IMG/VR virus record: IMGVR_UViG_3300045421_000617
Coordinates: 1 to 24,336 of that record
Direction: 5' to 3' (one strand)
Length of the DNA: 24,336 nt
DNA from: a virus
Part shown: positions 7,362 through 15,326 of the stretch, in pieces
Layout: each line of letters begins with the position of its first letter
How positions within the stretch are numbered: position 1 is the stretch's first letter
The notes under the pieces: generated by a model
What the model was told of the DNA's origin: nothing
The model's database searches: none
Seen by the model: only the letters and a program-made list of their open reading frames with translations
Program-made: the position numbers and the translations under genes

Positions 7362-10300
7362 TTATAAGCTTCTATTTCCGCCTAAGCACCCCAAATACAT
7401 TGCGTTATTGTTTAAGCTTTTTTTATTAAAAGAATAATTGTTAGCAGAAACATCAATAAATTTTCCATAATTTACGCCGTTAAATGAATGATTTCCAGCT
7501 GAACAATGCTCAAAAGTTCCAGAAACTATTCCAGTAATATTAAAATTAAAATTAGGCTCTTGTAAAAATAATTTTGAGCTATCATTTTCAGCCCAAAATC
7601 CACCAAAACTACCATCTAAAGCAGAGCATTTAAAGAATTTTCCTATGCAATTTGCGGGATAAGCTCTCTGCCTATATAAAGTTTTTATTGATTGTTTTAA
7701 AAAATCTACAGAATATTCGAATACGTAAGGATCTCTATTATTATTGGTCAGAAATAGTCCTCTTTGCGTTGAGTATCCAAATCTAAAATATCTGCTTAAG
7801 GTATTATGATAAAACGGATTTCTTCCTCCGTTTCCTTGCTCGTTTAAAAGAATATCAAAATTTAAGCCATATAATATATCTTTCTCGAAAAGAGATCCAC
7901 CATCAGGTTCAAATGCTACTACAGCAAATATTGTATACTCATTTCTTAATATTTGCCGAAAATCTTCTGGTCTTTCATTAATTAAATGTCTTATATTATC
8001 TAAAACAATCGGCCTTTTAAATCCTATGTTTAATTTTAGTTGCGTTGCTGTAGGTAAAGACAGCAGATAAGGCAAATTAGCAACAGAAGAAAAGCTTTCG
8101 CCCCCAGCAAAAGATTTAGGATTTTTTATAAAATTTCTTTCGTGATTGCTTAGGTCGCTTATTTTGGCTATGTAATCAACTCCATTGACCGTTTGAATCT
8201 CATTGCTATCTAAAGAAGAATCAATTCTAAGGGCTAGATTATCTTCTAAAAGAATACCAAATTTAGAGTCAGCAAAACCTAAAGAATATTTATTATTTAA
8301 ATAACCTTCAACTCTTTCAATTTCATTGAAATTTAATTTCTTATCATAAATCAGAAGCTCAAATAAATAAGTTTTATTTCTATTAAGAAGATTGCCAAAA
8401 CTGGCGTGATGTATTGAACCAAGCATAAAGGTATCTATGTCTCCTAATGCATGATTTTCCGGAAAAGTTGAGGTATTATCATGCACGCCTAAAATAGAAG
8501 AAGATAGTTGTCTTTTAACAGCGTATTCTTCTTCGTTTAAATAGAAAGTGCTTAAACCGCTTCCACTCTTTGTTGTTGCGCCCCACAGATAAAGTTTATT
8601 TTGAATAAAAGGTCTGCCGACGCCTTCTCCCCCGAAAGAGTTTTGCTTGGCCTCGCAAAAAGAATAATTTCCATTTTCTATCATATCTCCAAAGCTATGC
8701 ACACCTGCTGTACATTTTTCAAAAGTTGAATCTATTGATTTTGCTCCGTAACCAAAACTATAATCTTTTGCAGAGCAATTTTCAAATTTAGATTTACTTA
8801 TTAAACCATTTCTTCTACTTAGATCTGTACCAAAAGAATAGTCCCAAGCTTTGGAATTTAAAAATACAGAATTAACTATTTCACCAGCAAAGCTGTGTAG
8901 CGTTGCTTCACAATTTTCAAAATAAGAGTTCCTAATTGCTCCGTTTGCCCCGAAAGAATAAGATCCTCCTCTACAATTGATAAATCTTGCGGCTATAATT
9001 TTATTTTCGGAAGTAGAATTTAAATTAGATAAACCACCCATATCGCCCCCAAAAGATATTGCCCCTCCGGTACAATTAATAAATTCAGAATAATAATCAT
9101 TTGCTTCGCTAAAGGAAATATCTAAATTTATACCACCAAAAACATTATTGTCTCCTCCGCCAAAACCCGACCTTCCAGCAGAACAATTTTCAAAAGAGCA
9201 ATCAGTATAATTATAATTTGTTCGCATACTATTTATGCCATAGGTTATTAACGGCTTAGATTCTTGAAAACTACAATTAAAAGATTTAATTCTAGGATTA
9301 ATTGGATCCAAACGCGCTTTTCTATTCCAAAGAAATTGAGAGTCTGTAGTAGATGTAAAAATATCTGGAAAGTAAGCAGACGCATGACCTAATGGCTGCT
9401 TACGGTAGCTTGGATAATTATAATTTATAACTGTTCCACTACTAACAGTAGTCGCCGACCTTGGCCAATATCTACTACCACTAGTGGTAGTAGAAGGATT
9501 AAATGGAAACGATGTTAATCTCGCGGTTACTTCTATAGTAATTGGAAGGGTAGAAGCACTAGGCGCACCGGCTCCTGGAGAGGCATCAAATCTTACATAA
9601 AAACTAATTGTTCTTTTTATCTCTCGAAGAGAACTGTTAGCTATTTCTTCTGGAGTAAGATTAAAAATTTCCGAATAAGGAATTTGAAAAAAGAAATATT
9701 TATTCGCTGAAGATCCTCCTTCTGAACTGTTTTGATTTGCCATAGGATTCCACCATTCCCAAGATTCTGCAAGAGATTTTCCGTTAGCCTCGAAACTAGT
9801 CGAGGGAGTATTTGTTACAGTAAAATGAGCTGCTAGCTTTGTGCTAGTATTAGTAGAATCAAAACTAGTAGTATTTAAAAGAATGTACTCTCCTGTGTCC
9901 CCCAAAGAATGCGCTAATCTATAGGAACCCGCCGCGTCAGTATGAGTTCTAAAAGGAATAAAAAATCTCAAAATTCCTCCAATAGTGTCTGTTGTAGAAG
10001 AATTGTAATCAATTTTTCTGATAGCAAAATGTCTTATTTTAGAATAACCAGGCTGTCCAACGACACCTTGAGGAAGGCCTTCAAGCAATAAGTTAGATAC
10101 TTCTGGATTTGTAGTAAACTGAAAAGGACCCAAAAGCACTCTGCTGTTAACGGAGAGCGAATTAATCTCTCCTAATATTTTATAAAAATCATACGTATTA
10201 GAGTGTACAAATGTCCCTCCATATCTATCTATGTCTATATTGGGGCTTAACTCGCTTTTAATTCTAAGATTAGCTAAATAAATATTTGGGGCTTTTTGAA

Positions 10301-10673
10301 TTATTGCCCCCTGATTAACGCAGCTTCTTAGAAGCTCTGAATTATTTTTAATTACAGAAAAATTAGAGCCAACAGTATTTACTATTGAGCTTCTAGCAGA
10401 CACAGAAATTCCTAATATATCTATACCAGCTGTATCCAGTATTAAACTTTCCATTCCTAAGTCATATATTCCAGGCTCGAGAATAATAGCGTATCTTTTA
10501 CCGCTTAATATTCCTCCTAATTTTTTATAATTTTTTTTAGCTAAAGCATACGCTTTAAGAAGAGATCGACCATCGTTACTGAAAACCCCCGTAGACCTAA
10601 CAATCGTCTGGTAATCTGACTGATAATCTTGAGGGCCTACAGATAAAGGCGTTATTTGAGTTGCGTCTGACAT
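7362..10673 (-). CDS. Tail-spike/appendage protein: Cys-rich beta-helix with inserted lectin-like region
   Basis: A 1103-residue protein. The N-terminus (NDGRSLLKAYALAKKNYKK then IILEPGIYDL, residues 33-72) matches the start of pectate-lyase-like beta-helix spikes. Residues about 490-690 hold eight rungs of the form F-x-N-C-x-A/G-x-x-x-S-F-G, for example FENCSAKDYSFG and FEKCTAGVHSFG. Four more follow at about 1013-1103 (FFKCSALDGSFG, FEHCSAGNHSFN, FIDVSANNYSFN, YLGCLGGNRSL). Between the rung blocks, 690-1000 looks like ConA/LamG-type lectin sequence: a C-terminal-half signature (ELLIYDKKL, then EIERVEGYLNNKYSL near 770-797) precedes N-terminal-half-like sequence (LALRIDSS, ISDLSNHERNF, then YTIFAVVAFE). 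Residues 140-480 are another beta-rich, Ser/Thr-rich region. Probably a receptor-binding or glycan-degrading spike; no catalytic residues can be assigned. An AGTGTAA motif lies 11 nt before the ATG. Confidence 0.75.
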   Translation of the reverse strand: MSDATQITPLSVGPQDYQSDYQTIVRSTGVFSNDGRSLLKAYALAKKNYKKLGGILSGKRYAIILEPGIYDLGMESLILDTAGIDILGISVSARSSIVNTVGSNFSVIKNNSELLRSCVNQGAIIQKAPNIYLANLRIKSELSPNIDIDRYGGTFVHSNTYDFYKILGEINSLSVNSRVLLGPFQFTTNPEVSNLLLEGLPQGVVGQPGYSKIRHFAIRKIDYNSSTTDTIGGILRFFIPFRTHTDAAGSYRLAHSLGDTGEYILLNTTSFDSTNTSTKLAAHFTVTNTPSTSFEANGKSLAESWEWWNPMANQNSSEGGSSANKYFFFQIPYSEIFNLTPEEIANSSLREIKRTISFYVRFDASPGAGAPSASTLPITIEVTARLTSFPFNPSTTTSGSRYWPRSATTVSSGTVINYNYPSYRKQPLGHASAYFPDIFTSTTDSQFLWNRKARLDPINPRIKSFNCSFQESKPLITYGINSMRTNYNYTDCSFENCSAGRSGFGGGDNNVFGGINLDISFSEANDYYSEFINCTGGAISFGGDMGGLSNLNSTSENKIIAARFINCRGGSYSFGANGAIRNSYFENCEATLHSFAGEIVNSVFLNSKAWDYSFGTDLSRRNGLISKSKFENCSAKDYSFGYGAKSIDSTFEKCTAGVHSFGDMIENGNYSFCEAKQNSFGGEGVGRPFIQNKLYLWGATTKSGSGLSTFYLNEEEYAVKRQLSSSILGVHDNTSTFPENHALGDIDTFMLGSIHHASFGNLLNRNKTYLFELLIYDKKLNFNEIERVEGYLNNKYSLGFADSKFGILLEDNLALRIDSSLDSNEIQTVNGVDYIAKISDLSNHERNFIKNPKSFAGGESFSSVANLPYLLSLPTATQLKLNIGFKRPIVLDNIRHLINERPEDFRQILRNEYTIFAVVAFEPDGGSLFEKDILYGLNFDILLNEQGNGGRNPFYHNTLSRYFRFGYSTQRGLFLTNNNRDPYVFEYSVDFLKQSIKTLYRQRAYPANCIGKFFKCSALDGSFGGFWAENDSSKLFLQEPNFNFNITGIVSGTFEHCSAGNHSFNGVNYGKFIDVSANNYSFNKKSLNNNAMYLGCLGGNRSL

Positions 10674-10683
10674 AATATTGAAA

Positions 10684-10691
10684 ATTACACT
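10684..10691 (-). promoter_or_regulatory. AGTGTAA motif upstream of the spike gene
   Basis: The minus strand reads AGTGTAAT, 11 nt before the spike ATG at 10673. Together with the plus-strand copy 30 nt away it makes a symmetric divergent control region. Confidence 0.5.
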
Positions 10692-10713
10692 AAAAAATAT
10701 ATTTTTTGTATTT

Positions 10714-10722
10714 AAGTGTAAT
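10714..10722 (+). promoter_or_regulatory. AGTGTAA motif upstream of the gene at 10730
   Basis: The plus strand reads AAGTGTAAT, eight bases before ATG 10730. There is no Shine-Dalgarno sequence in between, only TATTTTAT. Confidence 0.5.
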
Positions 10723-10729
10723 ATTTTAT

Positions 10730-11107
10730 ATGAACGAAGAGCGTGGTTCTGCTTATTATCTGAATAACGACGGCATTCAAATTCACAACGCCTGGGGATT
10801 AGCAGAGTTCCAAAAGAAGTATCCTATATTTAAAGATCAAACAGTTTTAGATTTAGTTAAATTTGTTGATGATCATCCCATGGGAAATCTTAGCGGTAGT
10901 GAATATATTAATTTAAGCAAAGAGATAAATGGAAGATTTCAATCAGTTTTTCAAGAGATTTCAGATATTCGCTCAGCTATAGATTGGACTATTGTCCCTC
11001 ACGATTGGGCGGAAAAAGAACTAACCTTGTGGTATGGATCTTGGGTTTTAAAAAGCGTCTTTATACACACGCATATACTCCACAAGGGAAAATCTTACGG
11101 ACTCTGA
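10730..11107 (+). CDS. Unknown small protein; zero-frame product of a probable frameshifted gene
   Basis: I chose ATG 10730 (MNEERGSAYYLNNDGIQIHN) rather than an upstream TTG because it follows the AGTGTAA motif directly. In frame it encodes 125 residues and stops at 11107. The first ~105 residues look like a real protein (hydrophobic/charged alternation, WGLAEFQKKYP, SEINGRFQSVFQEISDIRSA-like helix). The last ~20 residues (SVFIHTHILHKGKSYGL) look like out-of-frame sequence. At 11047-11053 the reading frame crosses T TTA AAA. A -1 shift there continues into an open frame to 11199 with sensible basic helical sequence. The gene is a lone plus-strand unit between minus-strand structural genes. 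Function unknown; no domain recognised. Confidence 0.6.
   Translation: MNEERGSAYYLNNDGIQIHNAWGLAEFQKKYPIFKDQTVLDLVKFVDDHPMGNLSGSEYINLSKEINGRFQSVFQEISDIRSAIDWTIVPHDWAEKELTLWYGSWVLKSVFIHTHILHKGKSYGL
11047..11053 (+). other. Candidate -1 ribosomal frameshift heptamer T TTA AAA
   Basis: In the 10730 frame the codons are GTT-TTA-AAA-AGC, so the bases T TTA AAA fit the X XXY YYZ slippery pattern exactly. Slipping back one base gives AAG-CGT-CTT and joins the -1 open frame. A sequencing or assembly error in the T4A5 run would look the same. Confidence 0.45.
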
Positions 11108-11199
11108 TTGAAAACTTTCGTAATCTCTCAAAGGTTTTCTCAAAGAAAGCCTTTCGTAGAAAAAGAATTAGAAAAAATAAACTTAAGTGCCCGTTCTAG
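11053..11199 (+). CDS. -1 frame extension of the gene at 10730
   Basis: If the shift at 11047-11053 occurs, translation continues KRLYTHAYTPQGKILRTLIE and on to a strongly basic end (KKAFRRKRIRKNKLKCPF), stopping at 11199. That adds about 48 residues and fills what would otherwise be a 106-nt gap before the convergent gene ending at 11214. In this phage, genes are packed nearly end to end, so the fit supports this frame being coding. It could be a regulated C-terminal extension with a basic, possibly nucleic-acid-binding tail, or simply the true C-terminus of a gene broken by an indel. Confidence 0.45.
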   Translation, partial: KRLYTHAYTPQGKILRTLIENFRNLSKVFSKKAFRRKRIRKNKLKCPF

Positions 11200-11213
11200 G
11201 TAATCCTAATACT

Positions 11214-12002
11214 TTAATTATAGTCTTTATTTTCCATTAATTTTAGTCGCATACTTATTCTTTCTTTAATATCTGGCCTTCCTTTAGATCCCATTAAATG
11301 AGTATAGCCTACTTGAGAAGCCATCTCCTCGGTTGGCCAGGAAGGAAATAAATTTGTAATGTTTTGATTATAATATCTTGCTGCCCCCGCAAGAAAATAT
11401 TGTTCAGCTAAAACTGCTTTGCACCACTTTTTAGAATATTTTTGATACTTTTGCCAGAACAATGAGTTGTTTTTGTCTAGGACAAAATTTATTGCTGCTT
11501 CACTATATTTAGAAATAAAATATGCGTTATTTCCTCCAAAAATACCCATATTATAAGAAAACTCTGGAAAATTATCCTTTAGTAAACTTTTATTTGGGCA
11601 GTACGCTATAAATTTATCGATCTCATAAACATGATCTATAATATCCTCTGGGCATTGAACAAAAACTTCTGCATCAATTATTCTCTTTGGCAATTGCTTC
11701 CACAAGATGACATCATAGTCTATATGAATAAATGGATCTTTTTTTGAAGCAATATATCTAAATGCATATAGCTTAGACAAACTCCACACATCTAGATGGG
11801 TGTCTGGAACATCATCTAAAATTGTTGAAACAGAGGACCACGGTATATCTTTAAAAAAGACTAGAGATTTTGTGTCTGTTACAAAATGAACTTCTTTAAA
11901 ATGTTTTTTTGCATAAAAAGCAGCGATTTTATGTAAATTAATTAAATCTTGATCAGGCATTCCTTGATAACCTAATCTAGAAAAAGATAGATAGGCTTTC
12001 AT
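11214..12002 (-). CDS. Glycosyltransferase-like protein (GT-A type, DxD motif)
   Basis: A 262-residue protein resembling small GT-A-like glycosyltransferases of the DUF6734 kind. Key features are WSLSKLYAFRYIA at 73-85, followed by HIDYDVILWK at 93-102, where Asp95-Tyr-Asp97 is a DxD motif for divalent metal and nucleotide-sugar binding. Downstream are YNMGIFGGN (~150-158), typical of the acceptor/donor loop, and AEQYFLAGAARYY (~199-211). No membrane segment or signal peptide. It lies among structural genes, so it may glycosylate a virion protein or alter a host surface sugar; that is inference. The start is ATG 12002, preceded by an AT-rich ATAACATATACATAAG run with no Shine-Dalgarno site. 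The end converges on the plus-strand gene at 10730-11199 with about 14 nt between. Confidence 0.7.
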   Translation of the reverse strand: MKAYLSFSRLGYQGMPDQDLINLHKIAAFYAKKHFKEVHFVTDTKSLVFFKDIPWSSVSTILDDVPDTHLDVWSLSKLYAFRYIASKKDPFIHIDYDVILWKQLPKRIIDAEVFVQCPEDIIDHVYEIDKFIAYCPNKSLLKDNFPEFSYNMGIFGGNNAYFISKYSEAAINFVLDKNNSLFWQKYQKYSKKWCKAVLAEQYFLAGAARYYNQNITNLFPSWPTEEMASQVGYTHLMGSKGRPDIKERISMRLKLMENKDYN

Positions 12003-12015
12003 TCTTATGTATATG

Positions 12016-13248
12016 TTATGTAAGAGCTATATTTAAAATATTATTTAGTTGATCTATCAATTCTAAGCCAATTCCACCATCACCACTGCCACTTCCACTT
12101 CCACTTTCACTTGTAAAAGTTATGTTAAAGGACACAAAATTATTGCTATCAACAGAGCTTTTTAATTTATCTGCTCTTACCCATCCTTTTACAGGAAATA
12201 AACTGTCTCCGTTATAATTAAAGTTATAATAAAATACATTTTTTTCTAAATCTAAAATTTGCCAAAGTTTTCTTCTAGTACATCTTTCCCCAGCGCATGT
12301 CGCTGATGTGCCGTCTGTACTTATGCTAAAAGGTTTTGAATATTTTATAAATAAAGGATTTTTTGCTATTGTAGAAGTAAAAGCGTTAAATAAATATTGA
12401 GAATTATTAAAAATAATAACTTTAGAATTATTTGGATCTCCATTCTCAGAATTAAATAGCGCAGATTTGACTTGATAAAAATCACCGCCTTCGCCATAAT
12501 GAGAATTTAAAACAGCATTAGTGTTAATATGCTTTGTTCTTGAGTCAGAAGAAAACGTTGAATCTATTATTTCAAATTTAAAATTTGAATTTTTAAAAAC
12601 GCTATCTATATCAACAAAATCTGAAGGATATCCAAAAGGAGAAGTATTTGCAAAAACATTTATCAAAGTATTCACTTGTTGTATATCGTGATCGTGCGGA
12701 CCAAAAGAAAAAGTCTCTTCTGGGTTATCTTGATTAATCCAGCCAGTTAAAGGAAATAGGTTTGAATTAATATTAACTTTTAATCTAAAAATTTTACCTC
12801 TAAAGGCTAGTATCCATTCTTGATTAGCTACATCTATGCCGCAAAACGCTTCACCGCTTTGGAAGCCATATTCCGTGTCTCCCACCCAAAGGCGAAGTAA
12901 AAGGGGTATTTTCCCTCCATTGCCTATATTATAATCTTTAAGGAAATCTGGAGAGATTGTTCTCGCACCATTTTCAAATTTAGTATTTGATAAGACTACA
13001 CTAAACATACCAGCAGATTCAACGTATAGTCTGACTGAACCAAAAATAGGCGAAAGAAGCCACGTGTAATAAGCGTCTTCGTCTGATTTTATTTTTTCTG
13101 CTATTTTAGTATTAACTTTTAAAAGAGAGGTTTTCCTTACGATAATACTTTTGATTTTTTCAATATCTGAAGAAAACTGAGCAATTTGCTGTCGGCGAGA
13201 TTTTACCTTATTCAGATTTGAACGGATTTTATTGGCGCGGGGCGTCAT
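12016..13248 (-). CDS. Structural protein with coiled-coil N-terminus and internal repeat
   Basis: A 410-residue protein. Residues 1-60 are a charged coiled-coil-like helix (RSNLNKVKSRRQQIAQFSSD). Two segments repeat: WILAFRGKIFRLKVN then SNLFPLTGWINQDN (145-175), and WQILDLEKNVFYYNFN then DSLFPVKGWVRADK (329-361). Shared features are W-x-x, an aromatic beta strand, LFP, GW and a following Asp. A CAGERC pair of cysteines lies before the second copy. The C-terminus has a Ser-Gly run (SGSGSGSGDGG, about 382-392) before a short hydrophobic helix. Context and composition fit a virion surface or tail component. I do not recognise the family. The start ATG 13248 is preceded by GGGGGT a few bases upstream, one of the few SD-like starts in the left part. 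Confidence 0.55.
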   Translation of the reverse strand: MTPRANKIRSNLNKVKSRRQQIAQFSSDIEKIKSIIVRKTSLLKVNTKIAEKIKSDEDAYYTWLLSPIFGSVRLYVESAGMFSVVLSNTKFENGARTISPDFLKDYNIGNGGKIPLLLRLWVGDTEYGFQSGEAFCGIDVANQEWILAFRGKIFRLKVNINSNLFPLTGWINQDNPEETFSFGPHDHDIQQVNTLINVFANTSPFGYPSDFVDIDSVFKNSNFKFEIIDSTFSSDSRTKHINTNAVLNSHYGEGGDFYQVKSALFNSENGDPNNSKVIIFNNSQYLFNAFTSTIAKNPLFIKYSKPFSISTDGTSATCAGERCTRRKLWQILDLEKNVFYYNFNYNGDSLFPVKGWVRADKLKSSVDSNNFVSFNITFTSESGSGSGSGDGGIGLELIDQLNNILNIALT

Positions 13249-13262
13249 TTATACCCCCATAT

Positions 13263-13823
13263 TTAACTTCTTTCCCAGGCTATATACCTCGGAGATGTTC
13301 CAAATACGCTAACTACGCCAGTATAGCTTTGATCAGAAATTGATCCTCCGTCACCAGCATTTGTTTCTGTATTTTTAGCTAAAACAAAATTAAAAGATTC
13401 TGCTGTTGCCCCCTGCCCGTATTTAACATAAAGTTCTTGAGTAGATAGATTCTGTACAAAAAGCTCTTTCCTATTTGAATTTGCTTCAATAGTTAGACCA
13501 AGAGAAGTTGATGGAGAACTGTTAGAAATTGAATCGCTTTTTTCAGGAAAAGAAGTAACATTATCTAAATCTTTATTTAAATTTGATTGATAAACGACGA
13601 CTCCAGAAGGAATTCCTGCGTTTGAATCTGAAAATGTAACATTATTTAAATTATTTTTTAAAGAAGTGATCTCTGCATCACGAACATTAATTCCGCCTTT
13701 TAGTAAAGCTTCTATCTCATCTATTTTAGAAAAGTCTAAGGCTTGATAGCCTGATATATCATTATTATAAACAAGGTTTATTCTTTTATCTGTGATCTCT
13801 TTAACGTTTATATTTGGTACCAT
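13263..13823 (-). CDS. Small virion structural protein
   Basis: A 186-residue protein. Its C-terminal half has the layout of a widespread phage beta-sandwich domain: N-R-K-E-L-F-V-Q-N-L-S at about 118-128, then ELYVKYGQGAT, SFNFVLAKNT, GDGGSISDQSYTGVVSVFG and a terminal SPRYIAWE. From memory, this 'RKELxIQN...LYVKxG...YxGxVSVxG.SPRYIAWE' pattern is frequent in phage and prophage proteins of unknown exact position (decoration or neck proteins have been suggested). The N-terminus is helical and polar. It starts at ATG 13823 without a Shine-Dalgarno site, 11 nt after an AGTGTAA-type motif, and lies 14 nt before the gene at 13248. Confidence 0.6.
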   Translation of the reverse strand: MVPNINVKEITDKRINLVYNNDISGYQALDFSKIDEIEALLKGGINVRDAEITSLKNNLNNVTFSDSNAGIPSGVVVYQSNLNKDLDNVTSFPEKSDSISNSSPSTSLGLTIEANSNRKELFVQNLSTQELYVKYGQGATAESFNFVLAKNTETNAGDGGSISDQSYTGVVSVFGTSPRYIAWERS

Positions 13824-13833
13824 AATAAATTCT

Positions 13834-13843
13834 ATTACACATT
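13834..13843 (-). promoter_or_regulatory. GTGTAA motif upstream of the gene at 13823
   Basis: The minus strand reads AATGTGTAAT, with GTGTAA ending 11 nt before the ATG. It overlaps the extreme 3' end of the phoH-like gene upstream (stop at 13846), much as the portal copy does. Confidence 0.45.
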
Positions 13844-13845
13844 TT

Positions 13846-14571
13846 TTACTTATTTATTTCTTCAAATTTTTCAATGATATAAGCAAGAATATCGTTTCTC
13901 ATTATATCGTCTGTTCCAAATTTAAAAGTTATAATTCCTTTACTTTTGCTCTGATTATCATCGAATAATTCATAAGTTTTTTCAAATCCGCTATTTTTAA
14001 TATCAGACTGACGAATGTCTCCAATTAAAATTAATTTACTAAATTTGCCCATTCGAGTGGTAATTAATAAAAGATCATGAATACTTAAGTTTTGCGATTC
14101 ATCACATATAATATAGCTAGCATTAATGCTTAATCCTCTTAAGAAACCAACGGGTAGACCTTTAACTCTTTCCTCTTTTAGAAGACGCTCTACTTGTTGC
14201 TTGGGAAGTAATTCGTGTAGCTTGTCCATCAATGGTTGCAGATATGGATCAAGCTTGCTATGAAGATCTCCTTTAAGGAATCCAAGATTATGACTTGAAC
14301 TTTCTACAGGATTTCTTATATAAAAAATTTCACCGACTTTTTTATCATTTAAAGCTTTAAGCGCGCAATATACAGACAAAAGGCTTTTTGCGGTTCCAGC
14401 CGGACCTTTGCACAAAATTATTTTTGTATTTTTATCCTGTAAAGTTTCAATAAATTTTTTCTGATTCGTTGTCCATTGCAATTCGCGAATATTTAACATT
14501 CCTTCAATTTTATCTCTTTGAGGTACGATTGGAGATCTATCTTCTTGTTTGCGTTTATTTTTTTTCGACAT
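13846..14571 (-). CDS. phoH: PhoH-like ATPase
   Basis: A 241-residue PhoH-family P-loop NTPase. The Walker A motif is GPAGTAKS at 56-63, preceded by IILCK. Walker B is YIICDESQN at 153-161 (Asp157, Glu158). The sensor-like IGDIRQSD at 183-190 is typical of the family. The order and spacing match PhoH proteins, which are very common in phages; their role is uncertain (RNA or nucleotide metabolism have been proposed). The N-terminal 20 residues are basic and probably unstructured. It starts at ATG 14571 with GTGTAA 15 nt upstream, and is transcribed away from the transferase-like gene at 14631. Confidence 0.9.
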   Translation of the reverse strand: MSKKNKRKQEDRSPIVPQRDKIEGMLNIRELQWTTNQKKFIETLQDKNTKIILCKGPAGTAKSLLSVYCALKALNDKKVGEIFYIRNPVESSSHNLGFLKGDLHSKLDPYLQPLMDKLHELLPKQQVERLLKEERVKGLPVGFLRGLSINASYIICDESQNLSIHDLLLITTRMGKFSKLILIGDIRQSDIKNSGFEKTYELFDDNQSKSKGIITFKFGTDDIMRNDILAYIIEKFEEINK

Positions 14572-14586
14572 GCAGACTACTTATTT

Positions 14587-14593
14587 TTTACAC
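14587..14593 (-). promoter_or_regulatory. GTGTAAA motif upstream of phoH
   Basis: The minus strand reads GTGTAAA within CACGTGTAAAAAATA, 15 nt before the phoH ATG. It is paired with a plus-strand copy about 14 nt away in the 59-nt divergent region. Confidence 0.5.
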
Positions 14594-14604
14594 GTGTTTA
14601 ATAA

Positions 14605-14614
14605 AAAGTGTAAA
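14605..14614 (+). promoter_or_regulatory. AGTGTAA motif upstream of the gene at 14631
   Basis: The plus strand reads AAAGTGTAAA, 17 nt before ATG 14631, followed by ATATTTTGTAATTTAA with no Shine-Dalgarno site. Confidence 0.5.
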
Positions 14615-14630
14615 ATATTTTGTAATTTAA

Positions 14631-15326
14631 ATGCTGATAACTTTTGATCATATAAATGGATTTGGTAAAATGACGCATCAAGATTTTGTATACTCTAATC
14701 CAGAAGGAGTTTTAGAAAAAAATGAAAAACCAGATGAAGCCTTAGAAAAAGGATGGATACCATGGAAAAATAAATGGTACAACCATCGATCAGTTAGGAT
14801 AAATTTAAAAGAATACTATCCAACAAAAACTACAAAAAAAGACTTTAAAAAAATAACTACAACATTTGATTCAATTTGTAATTTTACAAAATATAAAAAA
14901 GCAGAAGAAATATACGAAATATACTGCAAAAAAAATAATTTTAATCGCAACATACCTATTATAGAGATAATAAAAGATTCAAGTTGTTTTTTTGAGTTTA
15001 AATACGGCAAAGAGACAAAAGCTTATACTTTTTCTACTTTATATGAAAAATCTTTAATCAGTTCAGAATTTATACAAGACTTTAGTTGTCCAAAGATATC
15101 TTTAGGATCAATATCTCAACATTACGAATGTATCACCGCAAAAGAGTTAAATAAAGAATACGTCTACCTTTTAGGAGGATACGAATCGACTTGTATTTAT
15201 AAGTGTAATTTTCATGGTATGGAATGGTGGACAGGAAAAAACTGGTCTAAAGACTTAGATTTGTATAAAAAACTTTGTGAAAAAGATGATAGAATAAAAA
15301 TAGAAAATTATGATAACAATTTTTGA
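14631..15326 (+). CDS. Ate1/Bpt-like aminoacyl-tRNA-protein transferase (GNAT fold), putative
   Basis: A 231-residue protein that looks like a divergent arginyl/leucyl-tRNA-protein transferase. Residues 49-75 (WYNHRSVRINLKEYYPTKT then TKKDFKKI) mimic the family's 'C.PvRi.v..f.ptkSqRR..kk' segment, and an EEIYEIYCKK helix (92-101) follows. The C-terminal half has KISLGSISQ (155-163), then YVYLLGGYESTCIYK (177-191) and FHGMEWWTG (194-202), paralleling the Ate1 'SLG...YyYLGyyi...kM.YK..f.P.E' block. The usual N-terminal CxxC cluster of Ate1 is absent. Known family members add an amino acid from tRNA to a protein N-terminus, marking it for degradation; a peptide- or lipid-directed aminoacyl transferase is an alternative. 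First gene of a three-gene plus-strand operon. The assignment is from remembered patterns and needs a profile search. Confidence 0.55.
   Translation: MLITFDHINGFGKMTHQDFVYSNPEGVLEKNEKPDEALEKGWIPWKNKWYNHRSVRINLKEYYPTKTTKKDFKKITTTFDSICNFTKYKKAEEIYEIYCKKNNFNRNIPIIEIIKDSSCFFEFKYGKETKAYTFSTLYEKSLISSEFIQDFSCPKISLGSISQHYECITAKELNKEYVYLLGGYESTCIYKCNFHGMEWWTGKNWSKDLDLYKKLCEKDDRIKIENYDNNF

Noticed and set aside
15203-15208. GTGTAA inside the transferase-like gene as a further promoter
   Set aside because: It lies in coding sequence for a conserved-looking YKCN segment and may be chance, though an ATG in frame follows ten bases later and it could serve the two small downstream genes.
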